Shown: positions 1-12,900 of the stretch, piece by piece
How the letters are laid out: each line of letters opens with the position of its first letter
Numbering within the stretch: position 1 is the first letter of the stretch
DNA from: Pristionchus mayeri
Lineage: Eukaryota > Nematoda > Chromadorea > Rhabditida > Neodiplogasteridae
Assembly (NCBI GenBank): GCA_036245805.1
Contig: BTRK01000006.1
Location: 21,360,365-21,424,364 of the forward strand
Direction: 5' to 3'
Length of the DNA stretch: 64,000 nucleotides
The notes under the pieces: model-generated
Told to the model about the DNA's origin: nothing
The model's database searches: none
What the model saw: the letters and a program-made list of their open reading frames with translations, nothing else
Position numbers and translations under genes: made by a program

Positions 1-123
1 CATTGGAAAATGAATATTTTGCTGTATCTCTCCCCTTATTCTCTTCAACCCATCATGCGCTGCAAGAACAGGTTTATCCTTGCTTCATTCTCTTTGAGCA
101 GCTCTGACCTTCCTATGTAACAT

Positions 124-195
124 GGCTGAGTGGTCTAGTGGTATGATTCTCGCTTAGGGTGCGAGAGGTCCCGGGTTCAATCCCCGGCTCAGCCC
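124..195 (+). tRNA. tRNA-Pro (AGG), copy 1
   Basis: This is a 72-nt cloverleaf. The acceptor stem GGCTGAG pairs with CTCAGCC, the discriminator base is C, the anticodon stem is CTCGC/GCGAG and the anticodon loop TTAGGGT gives AGG (Pro). The internal B box GGTTCAATCC is intact and a Pol III TTTT terminator follows a few bases downstream. About 60 bp of 5' flank (from the words TGCTGCAAGAACAGG) is shared with the second copy at 1428, so the two arose by duplication including upstream DNA. Confidence 0.95.
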
Positions 196-1042
196 TACCT
201 TTTGTGGATCGAGATACAGGCCTCGTTCTACTCAACTCACATACTCTCTCATCCCGTATAAAGGATTGTGCCTTTGCTCTTCGAATCGGTCGTAACGGCT
301 GAGATACCATTTTGACTTATACCTTTATAAACTACGATCTGCGTCGAATTATAGCTAGAAGCGAAAAAAACGATATGAAAAGTTTGATAAGCATCCTTTA
401 GGAAACAAAATGGGAGTAGCAAGCTAACATATCATAAATAAGAACTTCGTCAGGACTCTTGTCCAATATCATACATAATAGAAATGTCTCCATTCCCCCT
501 CTCGTTCAACAGTTTGCCGTTCTCACTTCTCCTTCCCCCTCTCTTTCCTCTGTCCGTCGTCTCTGCCCCGGCGCCAGTAGAGAGCACTCGATCCATACAA
601 ATGCATTCCTTCGAAATCCCATCAGCTTTGCGCAGAGGCGATAACGTGACCAATGAGGCTTAGCCGAGGTGCGTTTATTGCTGGTTGAAAACTTTTCCCA
701 ATTGCCCGCTACGGCCCCTGAAATACGGGTGCCGTATGCAATTTTTGCAAGCCCGAAGGGGCAAAAAGCGAATCTATCTTAGGAATGAAAGTTATGGCAA
801 TTAATTAATTACATAATTTATTTCTATCTATTTTGCCTAGTTTTCATAGCATAAGTGAATGAATCTGCGCTAAAAATTATTTTTTCTTTAAACATTAAAA
901 TGAACTATTGTTATGATCATGTAAATCAAAAATCAAACCGATATGTGAAGTGAAAAGGTGAAAAATAAACAAGCAAGAAAATCAGGTGCTCCAATATTTT
1001 CGTTTCCGTTCTAGTTTCATTATGAAAAAGGCAAAAAGATTC
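196..1042. other. Intergenic DNA between tRNA genes
   Basis: I see no convincing exon here. The stretch is AT-rich after about 780 and holds only short chance open frames. It contains the Pol III terminators of the neighbouring tRNAs and no recognisable repeat. Confidence 0.5.
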
Positions 1043-1114
1043 TGCGTTCGGGGAGAATCGAACCCCCGTCGAATGCTTGGAAGGCATCCATGCTGACCAT
1101 TACACCACGAACGC
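1043..1114 (-). tRNA. tRNA-Gly (UCC)
   Basis: Read on the minus strand, the acceptor stem GCGTTCG pairs with CGAACGC and the discriminator is A. The anticodon stem GATGC/GCATT (one G-T pair) holds loop CTTCCAA, giving TCC (Gly). The T arm has the B box GGTTCGATTC. A run of T on the transcribed strand follows the 3' end and fits Pol III termination. Confidence 0.95.
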
Positions 1115-1427
1115 GGATAGGGGCGAACTAAATCATACTCTTATCTCGTATCGACTTTTGTGTGAGGCGAGTGTGCATGTTAGGCAAGAGAAAGGGAATG
1201 GGCAGTATCACGTTGGATGATCACTTTGGGAAAACCATCTGACTGAACGCAAAATTTATTTTCGATGTATAAGTACTCTGAGTGATAAAACATTTACCGC
1301 GAAAAGACTGGAAGGTATTATTTTGCTACACTGTTTCATTTTCCTTCTGTGATACGATGTGTGCTGCAAGAACAGGTTAATCCCAGTTTCATCCTATTTG
1401 AGCAGCTCTGACTTTCCTAGGACACAT

Positions 1428-1499
1428 GGCTGAGTGGTCTAGTGGTATGATTCTCGCTTAGGGTGCGAGAGGTCCCGGGTTCAATCCCCGGCTCAGCCC
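1428..1499 (+). tRNA. tRNA-Pro (AGG), copy 2
   Basis: The 72-nt body is identical to the copy at 124-195, including the AGG anticodon and the A and B boxes. About 65 bp of 5' flank is also conserved, with scattered substitutions. A TTTT terminator lies just downstream. The 3' flank runs into a duplicated fragment of the neighbouring RING gene, so this copy sits at a duplication junction. Confidence 0.95.
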
Positions 1500-1521
1500 C
1501 ACTTTTGCAATTCAAACGAGA

Positions 1522-1618
1522 AGTTCTGCTTACTGTATCGTGTCTGAGTGACGTTACTCCGTGGACAGACTCTTCTTCCTTGAGATCGGCGATGCAGGAA
1601 TCCTTGCGACAGAAGGGT
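1522..1618 (-). pseudogene. Duplicated 3' end of the RING-finger gene
   Basis: About 95 bp closely matches 1951-2048, the 3' end of the RING gene including its stop region and the codons for CRKDSCIADLKEEES. The copy keeps the reading frame for about 15 residues, but the rest of the gene is absent and the frame then runs into unrelated sequence and the tRNA-Pro. It is a gene remnant made by local duplication and is unlikely to be expressed as protein. Confidence 0.8.
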
Positions 1619-1986
1619 ACACTGATTCGCAACAAGCGCATTCAACACACTGCGATATTTTGGAGATGGACTCGAACTGTTACTCGCATAAAAATCGACT
1701 TGAATAATTTATCAAATGATGAATATATATCTTTTTCATATTCTCTTTTGGGAATTTTTTTACAAATATCGTTGCTTGTAGTATTAACAATATATATTTT
1801 TTTAAATACATAGGTATAATGCGCGTCAAGAGAAATAACAAGTAAATAACTAACCGCGGAAGAGTAAAATAAATTAGCAAAACATGTAAACTATAAATCT
1901 AACGACTGCAATACGTCATTTGCTGCTTATTTCAAATCAGACTCCACGGACAGAAGTTCTGCTTACTGTGTCGTGTCTGAGTGACG

Positions 1987-2783
1987 TTACTCCGTTGTCA
2001 GAGACTCTTCTTCCTTGAGATCGGCGATGCAGGAATCCTTGCGACAGAAGGGACAGACTAGTCGGATGTCCTCTGAGAGATTCTGGCATTCATCACAGTC
2101 ACACACATCGTGAGGCCGTTTCTGAATGGAGCAATCTCGACAGATAATGTGCCCGCATTGCTCGAAGTACACTCGTTTACGGGGTGTCTCATCGAGGCAG
2201 ACTCCGCATCTGCGTGAGTTGTCCTCCTCCTCAAACAGTCTCAGGAATATCGCGTAATCTTCGCAAATCGGGCAGTTGTCAGCGGCTTTCTCCGAGCATT
2301 CGAGGCAGATGATGTGTCCCCCATCGCAGGATGAAACGACGCGCACCCGCGGATCCGCCTGATCGCACGCGCGGCACACGCGAGGGAAGCGGGCGAGAGG
2401 AGAGCTGAAAAGGGAAGATATTGGTATAAAGCCTATTAGAGAGAAAAAAAGAGTACCCATTCACATGAAAACTGTCTTGTTTCTTCCCAAGATCTGGTAT
2501 TCCCCCCCCCTACCCTTGAAATTTCACTGCCCTAGCACGAGGATAACAGTGAAGTAGAGACTTTCTTCCTATCGATGGCATTGAATTTTCCCTCGTGGAC
2601 AATTTAATGACAGAGGGGGCAACGGGAAATCTCTCAGTGGGTGGTCTGCAGAGACCCCCCAGGGGAGGAAATAATTGTAAAATCACAGAATATAGACAAA
2701 AATAAATAAAAATGGACTATTGCTGACCTTTGTTGGTTGGAATTCAGCTGAGCCTCCATTGCGTGCTTCCCTGGTGAATTACC
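1987..2783 (-). CDS. Double RING-finger protein (probable E3 ubiquitin ligase)
   Basis: There are two phase-compatible exons, 2728-2783 and 1987-2404, joined through a TTTTCAG acceptor; a start at MEAQLNSNQQ in the first exon is plausible but upstream exons are not excluded. The second exon encodes two C3HC4-like RING motifs in tandem. The first runs CRAC ... CDGGHIICLEC ... CPIC and the second CGVC ... CGHIICRDC ... CPFC, and the tail is short and acidic. RING proteins usually recruit E2 enzymes for ubiquitin transfer. No transmembrane or substrate-binding domain is visible, so the substrate is unknown. The 3' end is duplicated at 1522-1618. Confidence is high for the RINGs and moderate for the start. 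Confidence 0.8.
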
Positions 2784-2799
2784 CTGGAAAGGAATTATT

Positions 2800-4100
2800 G
2801 AACAATGCAATTTTGACATAATAACCATGAATATAGACGAGGGGGATAAAAAGAAAGATAACTCATGAGAAATGAATAATGTAGAATGAAGTGTTTCAAA
2901 GGAAAGTTCTATTCTGTTTCCAGTGAGTAGCGTGGACGACTCCGTTCTCCCTATGGCTGTTCCACGGGCGCCTCCGACGAGTGTGCAATAAACCATTTTC
3001 GATATTCTAGCGTGCTATGCTATTCTGTCAATTCAATGATTGCCACTGGACATGTGGGAGGAGGAACATTCGATATATCCAATATCACTCGAGAGATAAT
3101 ATCCTGTTGGCCACGACAACTTCCTATTCAGTTCTTCTCTTCTGCTGCAGTTAATACCGCCATTATTAAATATGTTCATTCATTAAATAAACAAATACAG
3201 TAAAGTGTCGGCAAAGGAGGAGAGGGCGAAACTACTCGGGAGTAAAGGGAGATTCTCACGGGGTTCTATGGGCTACGAGACAGATTACTACAACAGGACG
3301 AATGAATGAACGGGGATGCGAAATTGATCCATATAGAATACAAAATGCGAAGTGTGGAGACTGAGGGTGAGAGGACGCCTGGGATTAAGAGGGAATGGAA
3401 CAGATTGGGGTGGGGGGAGGGGGGGAGTAGGGGAGGTGAGGGGGGAGGGCGAGGGAAAGAGTTGTACAAATACAAAATAGAAAGAATGGGCAAAGAAAGA
3501 AAACGGAAATTGAAGAAGCGGGCGAGAAAAAAGAATAAGGGAGCGGCCCTGAGGTGCCAATTGTGAATTATTACAAGAAAAGAAGAGAAGCTCAAGAGAC
3601 GAAGGCCCTCGAAGGTCCAGCAGTCTCTTCGAAAAAAGCGGAGATACAAAATGACTATCTACTGTGGAAACGGCGGGAATAGAATATACAGGATAAGCAA
3701 GCGCGAGTAAATGAGAACACGATGAAGAACACGAATACCATGCAATGAGTGGAGATTACGAAAAGGTAAGGGTTTATTAGGAGGAGGAGCGGTGAGGTAG
3801 GGAAGGGGCATCTTTTTGGAAATGGAAATGGTGATCAACGAGTATTGCTCAATTGATACAATTCTTTTCTCCCGTTGGAGAGGTCACCTGTGTGGGGAGG
3901 AGAGAAACTCCTCAGGTTGAAGTAGGAGGGTTCCTTTCGGGGTTCCTGGGATTGAACAGGGTAGATCACATAGGAGGAGGGAAATGGGGGATAGAAAGAT
4001 GAGTCTCTCGAGAGCCAAACTAGAAGCGGATAGATACGGTATTAGGTAGGTCAAGGAAGAGGTGAGAAGATAGGAACTGGGAAAATGGGAGATGGGAAGG
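2800..4100. other. Intergenic, GA-rich DNA
   Basis: No exon here joins to a neighbour with good splice signals. From about 3200 the plus strand is strongly purine-rich and carries open frames on both strands of biased composition (Lys/Arg/Gly or Ser/Pro/Phe), which I treat as composition artefacts. It separates the RING gene from the 3' end of the next minus-strand gene. Confidence 0.4.
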
Positions 4101-4103
4101 GAC

Positions 4104-7100
4104 TTATGCTGCTGCTAGCTCATCAGAGATAACGTGATCCATGAAGGAGTTGAGCAGCTTGGCCATCATGGTGGCATCTCCGAGGGAGGAGTTACTGGAG
4201 GAGGCAGAGGAGGAGGAAGAGGCCTGCAAGGCAAATGGTGAAGCCCGCCATTCGAGGCTCTCACAGGGAAGCTCTCTCGGTTTTGGACACAGTCAACTGC
4301 CGGAATTGGAGAGAGGGAAGAATGGAAATGAGCTGGGCCGAAAACAGAAATGCTCCGAATTGACTACGGTCAGTTCCTCTACCTTCATTCTAATGCAATC
4401 TCTCACCTCGCCTTCCTTGAGGGTGAAGTTCTCCATCACTTCGGCGACGTTGATGGCAGGGAGTTCGTCATCGACCTTCTTCTGCAAGAGAGACCATTCA
4501 CATACTGCCCATTCCCGTTTCCATTGGCCCCTCGTGATCGTCTCTCCCTCTCGCCCCCTCTCTTCTCCTTGAGCAGGGAACTACGGTGGCCCTCTCCGTC
4601 TCTGCCCCTCAGGAGAAAGTGCAACTGCAGCGAGGAAGTGCAGAGGGAATGCGGGCGAGAGTGACAGAGAAGCAGGAAGAGAGAGAGAGAGTAAGAAATA
4701 GTCAGACGAAGAGAGGAGGGAGGGATGGAGGCAGAGACGCAGAGGAAGAGAAGTACAGACACACAAGAAGGACTACATCCTGACGACGTGCTTGCACCAT
4801 ATCCCCCCTCTCTCTCTCTTACTCACGACCCAAAGGGCATTAACCAAAACAAGTTCGCGTAGTTTCCTCCCTCGTGACGCGTCCTTCTGTGCACCCTTAG
4901 ATGAGTGTACTCACCAGGTACTTGGGGTGATGGCGGTAGGGGGAGTCTGCAGGGCAGATTTCCGGCAGATCTTCCTCTGGGATCAGAAGCTTCGGCTTGA
5001 ACTGCAAATGCATTGGTTACGGTAGTCGAGGGGAAGGTGCGGTATCTAGGCGGGAGCACGTACCTCTCCGTTGGTGATAGTGTTGACCTTGCTGGTGGAG
5101 GGAGAGGAGGAGGTGGAGGAGGACTTGTGCATCCCGAGTCTGCCGTTAGCCTGATCTGCCAGAGCTGAAAGAAGAGAGATGAGGAGTGGAAGGAGCAGGG
5201 AAAGATACGATAAGGAGAGGGGATATGCAGGAGATCTACTGTGCACATATAGCCTCAATTTCCATCCTCCCTCACGGAGTAAACGTGCGGTTAATACGAG
5301 AAGGTCGTAGTTAGGAGAGGGAGGAGGATAAATAGGGTGTAGATGGGAATCCATCAACTAAAGTACTCGTCCTCAGGAAGCGGCCGAAGGGAAGGCGGGG
5401 CGACCAAGTACAGAAGTGGGCGGGACTGTCGCGGTATGCGCGCGCTCTCGCTGCTGTCCGGCAAAAGTGCGCGACGGCGGAGATATTTGCCCTACTATTT
5501 GTTCGCTCAGGATGCATGACCTTTTTGATTAGAATGAGAGAAGAGGGAGTAGACGTGCATGGAGACGGAATGGATGCTGGGAAAGAGAGTGAGTGGCGCT
5601 GTTTTAAATAATAAGTCAGGTTGAAATTGCTGGAGAAAAAGATTGAAAAAGACGAAGATCGTCGTGTTTCCCAATCGTTTTTGTGTGGATGGATGGCAAA
5701 AAAACGTGAATGGTCCCGCCCCTTTCCTCCCTTCCTCCTCCTCTTCCTCCTCTCGTCGCTTCACGTGCTCACTGGAACACGTGGGTAAACATCGTCGACC
5801 GCCTTCTCTTCTCTTCTCCTCCCATCAACAGACAAAACAGCACCGCAAAACAGCGAACGGGTCAACGGCTGATTGGGAGGTTCCCTGATTCAGGCGATCT
5901 CTCCCCCACCTTCATAGCAGTTCTGTCGACTCGTCTCGACCCCGTCGTTTCTTATTTCGGGTTCTCCAGGGGTTTTGCGAGAAGTGGGCAGACAGTAAGT
6001 AGGGAAGAAGGAGGGAAGGGGCGACTGGCGAAAACAGCTCTTTTTCTTCTTCTCTTTCTGCTTCCGTTCGCTCTCCCTCGGTTGTTTCTTCTATCGCCAT
6101 CCGTTCCCTTCTCTCTATCTCTTTCTATCCCCACTACTTCCCGATCGAAGACTGTCTGGACATCGAAGACCGGCTTTTAGCAAGACCGTGCTTCCTCGTA
6201 TTCCTCTCTCTCACTATAGCGAGCCCAGATTTGGCGTGTAAAGTACGCGGAATGGAGCAGTAGATCACAACAAGAGTGCGGGAGGAGGACAACATGCAGT
6301 GAGGAAAGAGAGAGGCGCAGCAAGGACATCCTTCCCGCCCCATGACATAAGCTGGCGATGGAAAGAGGACTACGGTAGTACTGGGGGATGGTACCGTGGG
6401 GGGGGGGATTGGGTACGTACCGCTGGCGGCAATCTCCCTTCTCTCCTTCTCGTTCTCGATGTTGTTTCCTGCGGCGAGAAGGGTGTGGAGGAGAGTGGAG
6501 GATCTGCAAGAGTTACCTTATTTTTTGTAATACAATACAAATAAAAAGCAAATTATACAACAATAAATAAATTACCTCTGGTACTTGGCCTGGGCTGCGA
6601 GTTTCGCTACGGCGTCCTCTGCCTTGCTGAAAATAGAGAATGATTCGATTATTCAATTTAGTCAGATCCATCTGACCATGAGAACGAATACTTGGAAGAG
6701 AAAGAGTAGTCGATATTTTCCACCGCTGCGATTGCAACATCGCCCTCTTTTGTCTATTACGAGAGGAGAGGAGAAGTGACCGATCGAAAGAAGAGAACAA
6801 CAAGAGGGGGTTGGTAGGTCAATTCCCCCCCTCGATGAAGACTCAGACGAAGCAAACAACTTGAGAGAGGGAGCATCTGGAGAATAATACAGAACTCCCC
6901 CCTCTTCGATAACACCAAAGGAACTACAGATGCGGGTTTCACTGCGCACAAGGAGTAATCATGCAGGGAGATCAATGGAAGAACGCGCACTGTTGATGCG
7001 GCGTGCTCTCTTTCTTCTCTCTCTACATATCATGCAGACGAGGGGAAAACTTTATTTATCATCATGAGCATTCAAATTGGAGGTTGCTAATAGGCGGAGG

Positions 7101-9848
7101 TGGATGGGGGAAACTCACTGGGCCATGGTGCGTGCTCTCTTGCGGTGCTTGTTAGCTGTCTCGGGGCTGATCGACGGATCGGGACTCGAGATCTTCGACG
7201 AGTTAGAAGAGGAGAGGGCCGAGTTCACACGGGGACGCATCAGCTGCAACCAAATCGTTGCTAACGAACACAAGTCTCGAACACTGCCATGGATGGAACG
7301 ATCTAATTTGGGGAAGGGGCGACCTTGGACTGATAATATATGGAGAGAGGCATGTTGCAGTGTAGCTTAGGATGAAGGATGCTGATGGGAGTGGACGATG
7401 GAGTAAAGAGGGGAAAAGGGAGGGAGAGTGACTGAATCGGTGGACTCCGCCCATTCTGGCTGGAGAGAGAAGAGGGGAAAGGGCACCGTGCGGGCATTCA
7501 GCCACACAAATACAAGTTCGAGCGGAGGACGTTCGAGTGAAGAGAGAGAGGGAAGAGGGAAGAGGGCAGAGAGAGGGGAAGGGACGAAAACAAGAGGACT
7601 CAATCGGGCTTCTTTCCCTCTTCTCGAGCCTTGAAGTCGCACTGTAGGCAGAGAGAGACGAACTAAGGGAATAAGAAGGGCGCCGAAGGCACCAAAGACC
7701 GTGATTGGAGAGTGAGGGATGAAGGCTGTACTGGGAGAATTGAGGAATTGGAAAGGAGTGAGGGAGGGGAAGAACTTTCTAGCAAAAGAGGCTCAAGTAA
7801 ACAGCACCGTAGTTGACCACTCTGAGCAATGTCCATAATATGCACTGAAAGACACGAAAGCCCTGCTCATTCCTCTCGCCCCTTCTGGGTTCAACCCTCC
7901 GTTGTTATCGAGGACTACCGTACTCTCCTTCTACCCTCTTTCAAAGCTCCTTTTAGAGTACTCGAAACGAAAATAAGGGGCTAGGAGTACTGTAGGAGAC
8001 CGCCGGGACTTCTCGAAATGCCCGCTTAAAGATGGGCTGGCGATAGTAGAGGAAGAAGAGACGCCTAATAGAGAAGGAGCTTTTATGTGGATACAGTAAT
8101 CTCCGGTCTGCCAGTTAAGCGAGGGACTGACTACAAGAGAGAGAATCGAACTTGTCCCGTCAAGGGCACGTAAGCAGGAAGTGTATGAAGACGTCGGGGA
8201 CTAAGCGGGACTTCAAAATAGCCCCCAGGCACTATTTTGGACCATCCAGGGAGAGATCGAACGGACGCGTATATGGGTGCCTTTTCTAGAGGACAGTTCA
8301 GAGATCATATTTCCCAGACTGAGACATACGAGGGACCTGGAGGGGAGGTAGACGGGATTGTTCGAACGATCTATGGAACAGCGGATGGATTACGTGAAAT
8401 TGAATGAGGGGGCTAACAATGAACCCTAGTTCATGGATATCCAAAGTTCATCAAGCTCTAGCAGAATTGAATGAGGTGAGTGGGTGTTCGCATGTCTACG
8501 TTTTCAATCGGCGTGCACAATGGGATGAATTGAATGGCAGGGGCAGTGCAAGAAGTGTGGGTTCTCCGACGAGAGACGGAGGTTCTGCGAGCGCTTGCCA
8601 ATCTGGCAGACCCTTATCACTAGAGATTCACCCCCGACCGTCTCCGATGATTCTCCTCCTCCTCAACTCAAAAGTGCTAACGTATGCATCATTCACTCAT
8701 GAGGGCAATCAGAGTGAGAGGGGAGATAAAAACATATTGTCGTAGAAGAGGAGGAGGAAGGGTGCCAGAAGTGCACGGAGTATGGCTAAAATCAGCCCGA
8801 CAGGGACGCGCAACGGGTAGAAAATAGAGGGCCGCACGTAGATCCCTCCTCAAGAAAACCTCCATTCCACTGCATGATCTTGGATGGAAAACACCCTGAG
8901 GGCCCGTGGAATCACGTAGGATTGTCTCATAAATACTAGTTAAAACGAGGGTGGAGAGAGACGACCGAAGGATAGAAGAGGTAAAGGGATGCCAGGAACG
9001 AAGAAACGAGAAAAAAAAACAGAAGAAGAGAATAGGTGATAGGGAGGGGAGAGGGCGAGAGGGAGAACGGATCAGAAACCGAGATAGAGGGAAGACAGTT
9101 GCTGATGATTGTGCGTGTCGATTCCACAGAAAGATCTATGAATGAATAACAGGCGACAAAAAAATTCCGGGACGTGGGAAGGTAGCAGGATACTGTACTC
9201 GGGGAGTCCGGGGGGTCAGAGGATGGGTCAGATTACTCACCGCCATCTGCTGATTGAGCATCAGCTGCTGCATCTGGAGGGATGCAGTGGGGAAAGTATT
9301 GGCGGCAGCGAAGAGATCGAGTCCTCCAAGATTGGGATTCGCCGTAGTGTTGAGCATCGGCATGTTGGGTGGCCACTGAAGACTCGTGCCTGGAATGGGA
9401 GGGTATACGGTAGGAGTCTTCTAGAGAGGAAGGGGATTACGGTAGTGTGTGCCTCACTCTCTCTCTCTCTTCAGGGCCCAAATCGTTTATAGGTCGTGCC
9501 GAGTACACGTACTTGCGTAGTGCGAGATAGTGAAGGGGGGAGCTGGTTGTTGTCGCCCGTTGAGGGGAAACGAACTTCTTAAAAGGGAGACAGAAAGAGG
9601 GTACGGTGCACTCCAGAATCCTAATGCACTCCTTCCCTTTCTATCCACGAAAACCATGCCCTTTTCGCTCCTTGTTTTGCTCAAGAAATGGAATGGGAAT
9701 CGACTGAATGATCACACAGGGAGGGGAAAAAACATCCCTGGGAAAGAAGTTACAAATCCCCTTTCGCTTTTCACACTCAATCACTCCATTACCGTAATCG
9801 CACACTGTCAATTACAGCATCACTTATTGAATTGCAGCCCCGGATGTC

Positions 9849-9923
<75 letters not shown>

Positions 9924-12900
9924 CACGAGGAAAGTTCGCGCGATCTCTATTCGCTTCTTGCTAAATCGTATTGGAAGCCGTGGTTACGGAAGCCGGATTC
10001 GACGAATGGAAACGATCAGCTACAGTACGCCCCGAGGACTACGGTACTTGCCCCCTCTCTCCCTCGACGCCCTCCTGACTAATCGCCCCTTCAGGGCACA
10101 CTGGGCAGGGGGCTCGTGACGAGTGAGATAGTGTGGGGAGAAGAGAGAAGCAGAGAAAGAGAGAAGACGAGAGAGCGAGTGCATTGAGGAGAGTCAATGG
10201 AGCGAAGAGAGGCAGCAAGCACAGCAACAAAAGGACAAGATTACTTGGGAAGTGAGTGATGATGATGTGAAATGAATGATGGTCGCCGAATGGGAAGGGG
10301 GTACCCAAGAATGTCGCTAATTCGTCCCTCTATTTTGGATCGGAACGGCCCCGATTCGGATGTTCTCATTATCACTATCATTACTGTTACTCCTATCTCC
10401 GCTGCACTGTTCGGATGATTCACCGCGTTCATCAATAACCTGTCTAGCCACTATCTCTCCTCTCTCTCTCTTCCTACTGATGCACTTCCGAAGCCACCTA
10501 TTGAAAAGCGCCGTACAGTTGACCTTCAGTGCAAGCAGGTTGATCGGATTGGGAATCAGGGGGGGGGGGGGGGGGCGAGAAGGGGGGTGGCGTACCGATG
10601 TTGCTGAGATTTGGCATGGATGAGGTGGCGGAGAGTGAGGAGAGGGCATTCGCCGTCTTCATGTTGTTGATCATTGCATGGAGGAGGGAGTTTGCCTGCG
10701 CGAACTGCAGAGAAAAACAGTTTTTATTTGCCCGACTTCGTGTTCGCATCACGTCAGAATCCTCAGTGAGCTTCGTGTCTCTTCTTCTCTCTTTGAATAG
10801 ATAATGATCGCTCGAAACGGGGAGACCTTTTTGGAACAAGGGCTCAGGTAGTCTAGACTCAGTGTGGCATGGACACACAGACTCGAACTCTTCCGATGAG
10901 GAGAGAGAACCTCCAGTCTTCCTTTCGTTCTTTCTACGGGAGAACACGCGCTTCGGCCTGTTTTCCCTCACTTCCTATCTCACATTTCAAATGAATAAAT
11001 TAGCGCACGGAAATCGAATTCGTTGAAAGCGTGCCGGAATCTCACTCGATTTCAGAATAAGTGAATAACTCACGTCGACGGACATATTGTTGTTCTGGAG
11101 GAGGTTGGAGTTGACTGGAGTGGAAGAGGATGAGTCGATGGGGGAAGAAGTGAGGATATCCGGAGAGTACTTGGGTGACTTGGGCGGCGAGTGATCTTCT
11201 GGAATATACGACTCTTGTTATTGCAATTGACCTCTAGGAGTGCTCGACAGCCTCCGGAACCTCCCCACCTACGAATCAGTTGTTATTTAGTCTCTCTCTT
11301 TCTCGTGGTTGCTACTGCCGCAATGGCAAAACAAGAAGTCGTGGGGGACATTCAGACTACGCCTTGGCACAGTTCCACTTCTGTCCAAACAGAGATCCAA
11401 AATACTGCAGGAATAGCGCGCACTCTCGGAAAACAAACTACAGTCGCACGATTCCCTACAATCACTCATCACGGAGAGAGTGCTGGAGACTGCGTAATCC
11501 ATCAGAAATATCCCTCCCTTTCTAGTTCCCCCTTCTTACCGTCAGGAGTCTGCTTCTTCTGAATGGACTCCTTGAGATTGAGGACGAAGCTGGTCCAGTC
11601 GAGGTCGGGGAAGAGAGTGATGAGAGTGGCGAGGTCTGCAGGGGAGGTTGCCTTCACTTGGGAAGACTGATCGAGTTGAGAGGGAGGAACGGAGGAGAAG
11701 GCGGAGAAGTCGAAGGGCTGCTGAACTGAAGCAGCGAAGGGGGAGGAGAGGTCGAGGGGAGCGGGAGGAGGAGGAGAAGGAGGAGTAGGAGGAAGGGAGT
11801 ACTGCAGGGCCAACTGCCTTGCGTCCGCGTGGGGATTCGCTGCTGCTATCTCACAGATGTCGGAGAAGGGAGTACGACCGAATACGTTGGTGTACTGGAA
11901 CTGAAAGGAAGGAGATTAGAGAGATGAAGGAGAGGGGGAGGTACAGGAGGGAAGAACGAAGACACATTGGGACTAATGTGCGATGGGATGGGAGAGGAAA
12001 GACGGGAATGAACTTCAGACGAGAAAGGAGGAGAATGGGGCGCTGAATTTCTACCATTTCGAAGAACGGAAAGGGGAGGAATGAAGTTAGCTGAGGACCT
12101 CAGATTCTGTTCAACTACGGGAGAATGAGATAAAGAAGGAGAAAGAGACTGTGGATGTCTGCTTCATTATAGCTGAGACACGTTGAATTGAAGTCTGGTG
12201 GCTGTCTTCGACTTCGAGACAATGGAAATAACAATAATATAATATTGATGGAGTGTGGCACTAGGAGGGATTGGAAAGAGGAAGCAGGGATGGAAGGGGG
12301 AAGGACACGATGGAACTCACGCAGACAAGGACTGTCTACGGAGTGCTCTCCTCTTATTATGGCGTCCTTCCGAGAAAGCGGCAGACTGTCTCTCTTCCGC
12401 CCAAATAAGCCCGCGTGAGGGGAAGGAAGGGAAGGGACTCGTGAAACTGCGGCAGCACAATGCAGAAGAGAAGGGAGGAAGGGAGTACGGTAGGGGGTGT
12501 AGCACTCTCTCCGAGATCGATACCACTACTCCGGAAGAAAGAACGCGTTTCTTACAGCACTGAAGAGGGGAGGAAAATGTCATGCGTGGACGACATAAGA
12601 ATTTCTTGAGATGGTGGAAGGAAGGAGGAGGAAGCGAGGAATGGTAGAGGGGAAGATGGAGATCTCCTCCCCCTTTCACATTCCCCTTCCTCCCCCTATT
12701 CGTATTCACACCATTTTCTAGGTACAGCTCGGAACGGCCAAGGCGCAATGCAATAACAGGAACTTTCTGACGGCTGATTGTGCGCGAGAATGAGATACCC
12801 GAGGGACGATGACGAGGCGAGATATCAATGATCTAATCGAGACAGGAACTTCGCCGCATTTTGCTTCCTATTCTTCACTGAAGTCCCCCCAAAATGACGC

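Noticed and set aside
3266..3649. Overlapping open frames on both strands in purine-rich DNA
   Set aside because: Biased composition gives open frames on both strands; there are no splice signals or recognisable motifs.
9832..10119. Open frame with long Arg-Glu repeat
   Set aside because: It is a translation of the GA microsatellite inside an intron.
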